Below are positions 1 through 5,266 of a stretch of DNA of 5,266 nucleotides, piece after piece; position 1 is the first letter of the stretch, and the number at the start of each line of letters is the position of its first letter. The DNA is taken from the NCBI GenBank assembly GCA_025356765.1, contig JANXRO010000092.1:1-5266 (forward strand), given 5' to 3'. Source of the stretch: Hyphomicrobiales bacterium (GTDB lineage: Bacteria > Pseudomonadota > Alphaproteobacteria > Rhizobiales > Aestuariivirgaceae). Made by a program: the position numbers and the translations under genes. Below the pieces are notes generated by a model, which was not told the origin of the DNA, ran no database searches, and saw only the letters and a program-made list of their open reading frames with translations.

Positions 1-665
1 GCCCATGTTTGCGCCGAAGCCGCAAAATAAAGCGATGGCGTTGAAAATGTTGCCGCCAAAACCACCATGATTGTTGCTGATGATAAAAGTTGACACGTTG
101 CAATCGTCATGGGGGCAATTCCCACCAATCGCTTTTTGGCCCACACAGTTGAAAGCCCATAACAGGCCGACGCAAATGTCACCGCAAGAATCCCTAAGCT
201 TTGCGCGCCCAAATCGCCAAACTTGCCCTCTTTCAAAACGACCACGCCAACCAGACCCAAAGCCAACGCCAAGCCTTTGCGCAATGATAATTTCTCCATC
301 GCAAACAGCGCCATGAAGGCCGCGCCAAACATCGGCGAGGTGGCGTTGATGACAGAAGCCAACCCACCTGAAATATAATGTTGGCCCCATGAAATGGCGG
401 TGAACGGCAAAACATTATTGAGAACACACATGCCTGCACAAGCAGTCCACGTTTTAGAATCGCGCGGCAAAGGCCCTTGGAAATACAAATGCACCGGAAG
501 CAAAATTGCCGCCGCAATCCCTAGCCTTGCAAACACGATGAGCAATGCGGGAAGCTCTTTCACCGCCACGCCCACAAACATGAATGATCCGCCCCATATC
601 AAAGCCAGCAAAGACAGCATGAGCCAAGATTGAGTGTCGATCACATAGTCAGGATTGTTTTTCAT
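1..665 (-). CDS. EamA/DMT-family transporter, C-terminus cut by window edge
   Basis: An inner-membrane drug/metabolite transporter of the EamA (DMT) superfamily; the family exports small metabolites, and the substrate cannot be read from sequence. Only 221 codons are inside the window and the frame is open to the left edge; members are usually about 290-300 residues, so roughly the last quarter is missing. The visible part has about seven hydrophobic helices, near residues 14-34, 39-62, 74-92, 99-122, 129-145, 155-176 and 184-206. Family hallmarks are the first-helix LIWGGSF (22-28), FARLGIAAAILL (45-56), and a block from P87 through SWGQHYISGGLASVINAT (92-109) to P111, followed by the GLVGVVVL helix end (137-144), which closes the first EamA repeat. 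The second repeat begins at GILAV (158-162). The start is the ATG at 663-665; an in-frame TAA lies only 9 bases upstream, so no longer start is possible. No strong ribosome binding site is visible. It lies 41 bases downstream of the hydrolase on the same strand, so the two may be cotranscribed. Confidence 0.9.
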   Translation of the reverse strand, partial: MKNNPDYVIDTQSWLMLSLLALIWGGSFMFVGVAVKELPALLIVFARLGIAAAILLPVHLYFQGPLPRDSKTWTACAGMCVLNNVLPFTAISWGQHYISGGLASVINATSPMFGAAFMALFAMEKLSLRKGLALALGLVGVVVLKEGKFGDLGAQSLGILAVTFASACYGLSTVWAKKRLVGIAPMTIATCQLLSSATIMVVLAATFSTPSLYFAASAQTW

Positions 666-680
666 GGATGCACGTTAGGG

Positions 681-699
681 GGCTGGATAAACGCCAGCC
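681..699. other. small perfect hairpin between hydrolase and transporter
   Basis: GGCTGG at 681-686 and CCAGCC at 694-699 form a perfect 6-bp GC-rich stem around a 7-base loop. It lies in the 41-base gap after the hydrolase stop and ends 15 bases before the transporter start. In the leftward transcript it is followed by CCCTAACG, not a U-run, so it is not a convincing intrinsic terminator. It could still cause partial termination, protect an mRNA end, or affect translation initiation of the transporter. On the plus strand a short GTTTTA follows, but no gene ends there in that direction. Confidence 0.35.
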
Positions 700-706
700 A
701 CCCGTT

Positions 707-1354
707 TTACGATTCCATCGTCAATCGCTTGTCCAAATAGTCCGAACAAATTTGCGTCAAATCTTCGATGCGATCTTGGAAAAAGTGGTTGGCATCAGGA
801 ATAACTTTATGTTCGATCGTTATGCCCTTTTGTGTTTTCAACTTTGACACAAGCGTGTGAATGGCTTCTGGCGAAGACACTGTGTCCTTGCCGCCATTTA
901 CAAAAAGTCCAGATGCAGGGCAGGGTGCCAAGAACGAAAAATCATAATGCTTGGCCAAAGGTGCAATTGAAATGAAGCCCGAAATTTCTGGGCGGCGCAT
1001 CAAAAGCTGCATGGAAATCCAAGCGCCAAATGAAACACCTGCAATCCAGCAAATCTTGGCCTCGCGGTTTAAGGCTTGCATCCAATCCAGGGCAGATGCG
1101 GCATCAGCCAATTCTCCGGCACCATTGTCAAAAAGTCCTTGGCTGCGACCAACGCCACGAAAGTTAAAGCGCAACACCGAAAAGCCGCGTGATTGAAACA
1201 TTCCATAAAGCGAATGAACAATCGGGTTGTTCATGGTGCCACCGAAGGTGGGGTGGGGGTGAAGCAAAATCGCAACGGGCGAAGCCGCAGCTTTAGATTG
1301 GTGATAGCGCGCTTCGATGCGACCCGCAGGGCCATTAAAAATAACTTCGGGCAT
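707..1354 (-). CDS. alpha/beta hydrolase, COG2945-like
   Basis: A 215-residue cytoplasmic alpha/beta-fold hydrolase resembling the small COG2945 group; its substrate is unknown. Visible signs are the oxyanion-region motif HPHPTFGGTMNN (32-43), the strand and turn LRFNFRGVGRSQG (61-73), a nucleophile elbow G-V-S-F-G (106-110) with Ser108, an acid in NGGKD (153-157, Asp157) and a C-terminal DANHFF (187-192) with His190. The catalytic triad is therefore complete as Ser108-Asp157-His190. There is no signal peptide or membrane helix. The frame stays open upstream to 1414, but the extra 20 residues look nothing like the family and would run through the divergent promoter. The ATG at 1352-1354 gives the usual M-P-E-V start, with a weak AAAGG 13 bases upstream. 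The gene is divergent from iscR. I recall similar hydrolases next to iscR-suf operons in other alphaproteobacteria, but a functional link to Fe-S assembly is only inference. Confidence 0.9.
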   Translation of the reverse strand: MPEVIFNGPAGRIEARYHQSKAAASPVAILLHPHPTFGGTMNNPIVHSLYGMFQSRGFSVLRFNFRGVGRSQGLFDNGAGELADAASALDWMQALNREAKICWIAGVSFGAWISMQLLMRRPEISGFISIAPLAKHYDFSFLAPCPASGLFVNGGKDTVSSPEAIHTLVSKLKTQKGITIEHKVIPDANHFFQDRIEDLTQICSDYLDKRLTMES

Positions 1355-1398
1355 TATGTTCGAACTACCTTTGCAAAAAATCCATAACCCAAAAGCGA

Positions 1399-1423
1399 TT
1401 AGTTGACTCCGCAACTCGGATTA
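1399..1423 (+). promoter_or_regulatory. candidate IscR (type-1-like) operator
   Basis: The 25-base stretch has half-sites TTAGTTGACT and ACTCGGATTA separated by 5 bases (CCGCA). This matches the architecture of the E. coli IscR type-1 site, ATASYYGACT-N5-AGTCRRSTAT. The left half fits at 9 of 10 positions; the right half is poorer (ACTCGGAT in place of AGTCRRST). It overlaps the candidate -35 of the iscR promoter, where a bound repressor would block RNA polymerase. The encoded IscR has all the ligands for a [2Fe-2S] cluster and keeps Glu43, so binding to such a site is plausible. The site was found by eye and has not been scored. Confidence 0.5.
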
Positions 1424-1431
1424 AATAAAAC
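1403..1431 (+). promoter_or_regulatory. candidate sigma70-type promoter of the iscR-suf operon
   Basis: TTGACT (1403-1408) is a 5/6 match to a -35 element. TAAAAC (1426-1431), 17 bases further on, is a 4/6 match to a -10 element. Transcription would start near 1438, leaving a leader of about 100 bases before the iscR ATG at 1540. The surroundings are AT-rich compared with the genes. The -10 is imperfect, and the overlapping operator could explain some of the base choice in the -35. Confidence 0.5.
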
Positions 1432-1433
1432 AG

Positions 1434-1450
1434 TTTAGAACGGTTCCAAA
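1434..1450 (+). promoter_or_regulatory. candidate Irr-binding iron control element (ICE box)
   Basis: TTTAGAA (1434-1440), CGG, TTCCAAA (1444-1450) is an inverted repeat with one mismatched pair. The alphaproteobacterial ICE consensus recognised by the heme-responsive Fur-family regulator Irr is TTTAGAA-N3-TTCTAAA. This site matches 13 of its 14 specified bases with the exact 3-base spacer. It covers the predicted transcription start near 1438, a position normally associated with repression. suf operons are known Irr targets in this class. The hydrolase start lies about 80 bases away on the other side, so that gene could also be affected. No irr gene is in the window. Confidence 0.7.
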
Positions 1451-1539
1451 AAAGCCGTCTGCCATCTGGCTTCCGCGCTTTAGCACGGGGCGGGGGGCAA
1501 AAAGCAAGCTTTTCGTTAGGTTTGAAGGCAGTTGTTACG

Positions 1540-2001
1540 ATGAAAATGAGCACAAAAGGCCGTTACGCGGTTATGGCGATGATTGATATTGGCACAAACA
1601 GTGCCGGTAAGCCTGTGCCTTTGGCCGACATTGCTGAACGCCAAGACATTAGCCAAGAATATTTGGAACAGCTTTTTGGCAAATTGCGCCGCGCAGATCT
1701 GGTTGCAAGCTCTCGCGGCCCAGGCGGCGGCTATGTTTTGGCGCGCGATGCTTCTGAAATTCAGATGGCCGATATTATCCACGCGGTGGATGAAGAATTG
1801 CAATTCACCCGCTGCAATGGCGATGCCGTTGAAGGGTGTGTGAAGGGCGAACGTTGCTGCGCCCATGATCTGTGGTCAAGCATGGGCCGCCAAATGATGA
1901 ACTTTCTGGACTCGATCACGTTGGAAGACGTGGTTTCAAAACGTAACCTCGCTTTGGCCGCATCCATTAAACAGGCCAAAGACAGGCATGTTCTGCGATG
2001 A
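1540..2001 (+). CDS. iscR: Rrf2-family Fe-S sensing regulator IscR
   Basis: A 153-residue winged-helix regulator that senses Fe-S cluster supply through a [2Fe-2S] cluster and controls Fe-S assembly genes. The N-terminal block STKGRYAVMAM (4-14), VPLADIAERQDIS (26-38), the recognition helix with YLEQLF (41-46) and the wing SRGPGGGYVL (58-67) are diagnostic of Rrf2/IscR. Glu43, which in E. coli IscR discriminates between DNA site types, is present. The cluster ligands fit the E. coli pattern: Cys92 (TRC), Cys100, Cys106 and His109, the last two with the E. coli C-x2-H spacing. A second cysteine, Cys107, follows directly. I chose ATG 1540, with GAAGG at 1524-1528 placed 11 bases upstream. A TTG at 1522 would swallow that ribosome binding site, and ATG 1546 is too far from it. 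It is the first gene of the operon, its stop overlapping the next start as ATGA, and it is probably autoregulated through the site at 1399-1423. Confidence 0.94.
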   Translation: MKMSTKGRYAVMAMIDIGTNSAGKPVPLADIAERQDISQEYLEQLFGKLRRADLVASSRGPGGGYVLARDASEIQMADIIHAVDEELQFTRCNGDAVEGCVKGERCCAHDLWSSMGRQMMNFLDSITLEDVVSKRNLALAASIKQAKDRHVLR

Positions 2002-3080
2002 GAACCTATCTTGACCATAATGCCACAAGCCCGCTTCGGCCTGAGGTGAAAGCTGCAATGCTGGCGGCGATGGATGTTCATGGCAACGCCTCTTCCGTTC
2101 ACCACGAAGGCCGCAAGGCCCGCAAGATGATGGACGATGCGCGCGAAAATTTGGCATTCAACCTTGGCTGTTTGCCGCAAATGATAACCTTCACCAGTGG
2201 CGGCACCGAAGCCAACACCACGGCGATTGGTGGCGTTGAAGTTGAACGCATTTTAATTTCCGCTGTTGAACATGACAGTGTTCGCGCCGCTGCGGCCGCA
2301 AGCGGCAAGCCCCTTGAGATTATTCCGGTGGACCATTCAGGCTTGGTGGATTTGGCTGAACTGGAAAAAATGTTGCAAGGCCCCAAGGCCTTGGTGAGCG
2401 TGATGGTCGCCAACAATGAAAGTGGTGTGGTTCAAAACGTTGAAGAGATTGTGCGATTGACTGCTAAGGCGGGCAGCATAAGCCATGTTGACGCCGTGCA
2501 GGCGCTTGGCAAACGGCCTTTAAACTTTGGCCTTGTGGGTTGTGATTTAATGACGGTGGGTGCCCATAAAGTGGGTGGCCCGGTTGGCATTGGCGCGTTG
2601 ATCATTCGTGATGGTTTAGTGGTGAAGCCATTGTTGAACGGTGGTGGCCAAGAATTGCGCCGCCGCGCCGGAACGGAAAACCTTGTGGCCATCGCGGGCT
2701 TTGCAGCCGCTGCCCAAGCGCCACGCGTAGATACAAAACAACTTGTCGACACCCTTGAAGCAGCACTTGATGGCGCTTTGATATTTGGCAACGGCGTTGA
2801 GCGCCTGAACAACACCACCTGCTTTGCGATGGAAGGCATGAAGGCCGAAACCGCATTGATGAATTTTGATCTCGAAGGCGTTGCCTTGTCATCAGGTTCG
2901 GCGTGCTCATCAGGCAAGGTTGGCCGCTCACATGTTTTGGAAGCCATGGGTGTCGCACCTGCAATCTCAAGCACCGCCCTTCGCGTATCATTGGGGTGGA
3001 ATACAACTGCCGAAGACATCCGCCATTTCATCACCGTTTGGCGCAAACTCAATCAACGCGTTAAAGCGAAAGCTGCATAA
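1998..3080 (+). CDS. iscS: PLP-dependent cysteine desulfurase, IscS/NifS type
   Basis: This 360-residue enzyme converts L-cysteine to L-alanine and an enzyme-bound persulfide, the sulfur source for cluster assembly. Landmarks in order: YLDHNATSPLRPEV (4-17); cofactor-phosphate loop TSGGTEAN (66-73); PLP-stacking His92 in EHD; NNESGVVQN (139-147); HVDAVQALGK (163-172) with Asp165 and Gln168; Schiff-base Lys191 in GAHK; GGGQELRRRAGTEN (215-228); the catalytic loop SSGSACSSG (298-306) with Cys303; and LRVSLG (328-333) with the substrate-carboxylate Arg329. The SGSACSSG loop marks the class I (IscS/NifS) group and not class II SufS. It is shorter than E. coli IscS (404 residues), mainly because the segment after the GFAAAAQ helix (about 234-256) is reduced. 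The C-terminus also ends soon after the last helix. The start overlaps the iscR stop (ATGA), so translation is probably coupled. No frameshift or missing catalytic residue is seen. Some databases would label it sufS or nifS. Confidence 0.94.
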   Translation: MRTYLDHNATSPLRPEVKAAMLAAMDVHGNASSVHHEGRKARKMMDDARENLAFNLGCLPQMITFTSGGTEANTTAIGGVEVERILISAVEHDSVRAAAAASGKPLEIIPVDHSGLVDLAELEKMLQGPKALVSVMVANNESGVVQNVEEIVRLTAKAGSISHVDAVQALGKRPLNFGLVGCDLMTVGAHKVGGPVGIGALIIRDGLVVKPLLNGGGQELRRRAGTENLVAIAGFAAAAQAPRVDTKQLVDTLEAALDGALIFGNGVERLNNTTCFAMEGMKAETALMNFDLEGVALSSGSACSSGKVGRSHVLEAMGVAPAISSTALRVSLGWNTTAEDIRHFITVWRKLNQRVKAKAA

Positions 3081-3083
3081 ATT

Positions 3084-4598
3084 ATGGCCGACCAAGACAC
3101 CATTGATCTCGTCAAAACCATCGAAGTCGATAAATATAAATATGGCTTTGAAACCGATATTGAATCAGATTACGCGCCCAAGGGTCTCAATGAAGATATC
3201 GTTCGCTTCATTTCGGCCAAGAAAAATGAACCAGCGTGGATGCTTGAATGGCGCTTGGAAGCTTACCGTGTTTGGCTGGAGATGGTTGAACCCACCTGGG
3301 CCAAGGTTCACTATCCCAAAATTGATTTTCAAGATTTGTATTATTATGCCGCGCCAAAATCACAAGCCGCACCAAAAAGCTTGGATGAGATTGATCCCAA
3401 GCTTTTGGAAACCTATGCCAAGCTGGGCATTCCGTTAAAGGAACAGGAAATTCTTGCGGGCATCAGGAAGCAGGGCGAAAAATCTTTGCTTGATGATGAA
3501 GGCAATGAAATTGCTCAAAGCCGCGTTGCGGTGGATGCAGTATTTGACTCGGTGTCTGTTGTCACCACATTCAAAGATGAACTGGCCAAAGCGGGCGTTA
3601 TTTTCTGCTCCATCTCTGAAGCCCTGCGTGAACATCCTGAGTTGGTGAAAAAATATTTGGGTTCAGTTGTTCCGCAAAGTGATAATTTTTATGCAGGGTT
3701 GAACGCAGCAGTGTTTTCTGATGGATCTTTTGTTTACGTGCCGCCCGGCGTGCGCTGCCCCATGGAACTTTCAACCTATTTCCGCATGAACGCCAAAAAC
3801 ACTGGCCAGTTTGAGCGCACGCTGATCATTGCAGATAAAGGCTCTTACGTTTCATATCTTGAGGGTTGCACAGCACCGATGCGCGAACAAAGCCAACTTC
3901 ACGCCGCTGTGGTGGAGCTGATTGCACTTGAAGATGCCGAAATCAAATATTCAACCGTGCAAAATTGGTATCCCGGTGATGCCGAAGGCAAGGGCGGCAT
4001 CTATAATTTTGTAACCAAACGCGGCGATTGCCGTGGCGACCGCGCCAAAATTTCGTGGACGCAAGTTGAAACAGGTTCGGCCATCACGTGGAAATATCCA
4101 AGCTGCATTTTGCGCGGTGAATCTTCGCGTGGTGAGTTCTACTCAATCGCCATTTCCAACGGCCGCCAACAAGTCGACAGCGGCACCAAGATGATTCATT
4201 TAGGCAAGAACTCATCCAGCCGCATCATCTCTAAAGGCATTGCTGCGGGCAGATCAGATAACACCTATCGTGGGTTGGTTTCGGCACACCGCAAAGCCAC
4301 CAATGCGCGCAACTTCACGCAATGTGACAGCCTGTTGATCGGCGATCAATGTGGCGCACACACAGTGCCTTATATTGAGTCAAAAACCTCAACCGCGCAG
4401 TTTGAACACGAAGCCACGACGTCGAAAATTTCAGACGATCAAATGTTCTATTGCATGTCTCGTGGCCTCTCGCAGGAAGAAGCAGTGGCCTTGATCGTCA
4501 ACGGCTTCGTGCGTGATGTGATACAACAACTGCCAATGGAATTCATGGCGGAAACACAGAAGTTAATTGGAATTAGTTTAGAAGGCTCAGTTGGTTAA
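3084..4598 (+). CDS. sufB: Fe-S cluster assembly scaffold protein SufB
   Basis: A 504-residue SufB, the core scaffold of the cytoplasmic SufBCD complex on which Fe-S clusters are built with energy from SufC. It is full length (E. coli SufB is 495). Diagnostic blocks are PPGVRCPMELSTYFR (220-234), YVSYLEGCTAP (255-265), KYSTVQNWYPGD, NFVTKRGDC, SAITWKYPSCILRG, GTKMIHLGKNSSSRIISKG, NARNFTQCDSLLIG and FEHEATTSK. By alignment to E. coli by eye, Cys262 corresponds to Cys254 (sulfur entry), Cys414 to Cys405 and Glu443 to Glu434 (cluster assembly), so all the reported key residues are kept. The cysteine in the E. coli segment PYVEC is serine here (Ser433), which is not expected to matter. The last 91 residues align with E. 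coli without gaps, to the shared final S-V-G. The ATG lies 3 bases after the desulfurase stop; the ribosome binding site is weak (GAAAG at 3068-3072), consistent with translational coupling. Confidence 0.97.
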   Translation: MADQDTIDLVKTIEVDKYKYGFETDIESDYAPKGLNEDIVRFISAKKNEPAWMLEWRLEAYRVWLEMVEPTWAKVHYPKIDFQDLYYYAAPKSQAAPKSLDEIDPKLLETYAKLGIPLKEQEILAGIRKQGEKSLLDDEGNEIAQSRVAVDAVFDSVSVVTTFKDELAKAGVIFCSISEALREHPELVKKYLGSVVPQSDNFYAGLNAAVFSDGSFVYVPPGVRCPMELSTYFRMNAKNTGQFERTLIIADKGSYVSYLEGCTAPMREQSQLHAAVVELIALEDAEIKYSTVQNWYPGDAEGKGGIYNFVTKRGDCRGDRAKISWTQVETGSAITWKYPSCILRGESSRGEFYSIAISNGRQQVDSGTKMIHLGKNSSSRIISKGIAAGRSDNTYRGLVSAHRKATNARNFTQCDSLLIGDQCGAHTVPYIESKTSTAQFEHEATTSKISDDQMFYCMSRGLSQEEAVALIVNGFVRDVIQQLPMEFMAETQKLIGISLEGSVG

Positions 4599-4599
4599 A

Positions 4600-5266
4600 A
4601 TGTTAAAAATCGAAAACCTCCACGTCAAACTTGCTGACGAAAATCGCGAAATTCTCAAAGGTCTTTCGCTCACCGTAAAGCCTGGCGAAGTGCATGCCAT
4701 CATGGGCCCCAATGGCTCTGGCAAGTCCACGCTCAGCTATGTTCTGGCGGGCCGCGAAGGGTATGAGGTGACGGAAGGTTCCGTTACTTACAACGGCGAA
4801 GATATGTTGGCGCTTGATCCCAACGTACGCGCCGCCAAAGGCTTGTTCCTTGCCTTCCAATACCCCATTGAAATTCCCGGCGTGCAAACCATGCAGTTTT
4901 TGAAAGTTGCACTCAACGCCCAACGCAAGGCGCGCGGCGAGAAGGAGCTTTCAATTCCCGAATTTATGCGCTTTGTGAAAGAGCGCGCGGCCAAACTGAA
5001 CATCAGCCAAGACATGTTGAAACGCCCGGTGAATGTTGGTTTCTCCGGCGGTGAAAAAAAGCGGGCAGAGATTTTGCAAATGGCTGTGTTGGAACCATCA
5101 CTGTGCGTGCTTGATGAAACAGACTCTGGTCTTGATATTGATGCGTTGAAAGTTGTGTCGGAAGGTGTCAACGCCTTGCGTTCGCCAGAACGGGCCATGA
5201 TTGTAATCACGCATTACCAACGCCTCCTCGATCATATTGTGCCAGATTTTGTTCATGTGCTTTCGG
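4600..5266 (+). CDS. sufC: Fe-S assembly ATPase SufC, C-terminus cut by window edge
   Basis: The ABC-type ATPase of the SufBCD complex; its ATP-driven dimerisation reshapes SufB-SufD during cluster assembly. It is a soluble cytoplasmic protein, not a transporter. The visible 222 codons contain the Walker A GPNGSGKST (36-44), a Q-loop FQYP (86-89, Gln87), the ABC signature FSGGEKKRAEILQ (148-160), Walker B CVLDETDSGLD (169-179) with catalytic Glu173, and the H-loop His205 in ITHYQR. FSGGEKKR and LDETDSGLD are specific to SufC among ABC ATPases. SufC is usually about 248-250 residues, so roughly 25-30 are lost beyond the edge, with no frame break before it. The ATG at 4600-4602 is 1 base after the sufB stop; GAAGG at 4581-4585, inside the sufB end, is 14 bases upstream, so coupling with sufB is likely. 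Confidence 0.97.
   Translation, partial: MLKIENLHVKLADENREILKGLSLTVKPGEVHAIMGPNGSGKSTLSYVLAGREGYEVTEGSVTYNGEDMLALDPNVRAAKGLFLAFQYPIEIPGVQTMQFLKVALNAQRKARGEKELSIPEFMRFVKERAAKLNISQDMLKRPVNVGFSGGEKKRAEILQMAVLEPSLCVLDETDSGLDIDALKVVSEGVNALRSPERAMIVITHYQRLLDHIVPDFVHVLS

Noticed and set aside
71..633. Plus-strand frames (71-316, 394-633) and an off-frame minus-strand frame (233-517) over the transporter
   Set aside because: The continuous minus-strand frame from 665 to the window edge encodes a typical EamA protein; the others have no coherent hydrophobic pattern or family motif.
681..710. Intrinsic terminator for the hydrolase transcript
   Set aside because: The stem is real but lacks the U-run on the leftward transcript side, so it is reported only as a hairpin.
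1355..1414. N-terminal extension of the hydrolase to a start at 1414
   Set aside because: The extra 20 residues do not resemble the family, and this start would place coding sequence across the IscR-like box. ATG 1352-1354 gives the usual M-P-E-V beginning.
1522..1539. TTG start giving iscR six more residues
   Set aside because: It overlaps the GAAGG ribosome binding site at 1524-1528, and IscR proteins normally begin two or three residues before S/T-K-G-R-Y-A-V.
1365..1553. 62-codon minus-strand frame across the intergenic region
   Set aside because: Basic, low-complexity translation with no family features; it spans the promoter region and the iscR start and has no ribosome binding site.
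1516..2180. Minus-strand frames opposite iscR and the start of the desulfurase gene (1516-1866, 1761-2180, 1936-2157)
   Set aside because: The plus strand encodes clear IscR and desulfurase motifs throughout; the antisense products resemble nothing and are shadow frames.
2099..3052. Long minus-strand frames opposite the desulfurase gene (for example 206 codons at 2432-3052)
   Set aside because: Ser/Pro/Arg-rich translations typical of antisense shadows of a conserved gene; the sense product is complete with every catalytic motif.
2866..3438. 190-codon plus-strand frame across the desulfurase/sufB junction
   Set aside because: It overlaps the conserved end of the desulfurase and the start of SufB in another frame, and its translation has no recognisable fold features.
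4603..5210. Minus-strand frames opposite sufC (4603-4923 and 4788-5210)
   Set aside because: The sense strand carries all ABC ATPase motifs in order; these are shadows.
1..5266. Mobile element, CRISPR array, RNA gene or novel defence-type system
   Set aside because: No direct repeats, transposase, integrase, tRNA-like fold or repeat-spacer pattern is seen; all coding space is taken up by well-known housekeeping families.

Overview
The window is an ordinary chromosomal segment, most likely from an alphaproteobacterium. It carries the 5' part of an iron-sulfur cluster assembly operon (iscR, an IscS/NifS-type cysteine desulfurase, sufB, sufC), read rightwards. To its left lie two genes read leftwards: an alpha/beta hydrolase and a DMT/EamA-family transporter. 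Four things point to Alphaproteobacteria. The isc-type regulator and desulfurase are fused onto a suf core. A near-perfect Irr-type iron control element lies in the leader. The protein sequences are typical, for example an IscR beginning M-K-M-S-T-K-G-R-Y-A-V-M-A-M. Base composition is moderate. I cannot name a genus.

Layout: 1-665 (minus) is the N-terminal 221 codons of an EamA/DMT exporter, cut by the left edge. A 41-base gap holding a small perfect hairpin separates it from the hydrolase at 707-1354 (minus). Positions 1355-1539 form a divergent intergenic region with a candidate sigma70 promoter. An IscR type-1-like box overlaps its -35 element and an Irr/ICE-like palindrome covers the predicted start point. 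Then come iscR (1540-2001), the desulfurase (1998-3080, ATGA overlap), sufB (3084-4598, 3-base gap) and sufC (from 4600, 1-base gap, cut by the right edge). The rightward genes are packed so tightly that they must be one transcript. sufD and further suf genes would be expected beyond the window, but I cannot see them.

Working together: the desulfurase takes sulfur from L-cysteine as an enzyme persulfide. SufB with SufC (and SufD, not seen) forms the ATP-driven scaffold on which the cluster is built. IscR is a [2Fe-2S] sensor that reports cluster sufficiency and probably represses its own operon. The ICE-like site suggests a second, iron/heme-responsive input through Irr. The hydrolase and transporter have no demonstrated tie to this pathway.

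I found no tRNA, rRNA, CRISPR array, insertion sequence or other mobile element, and no sign of a previously undescribed system. The most interesting part is the regulatory region at about 1399-1450.
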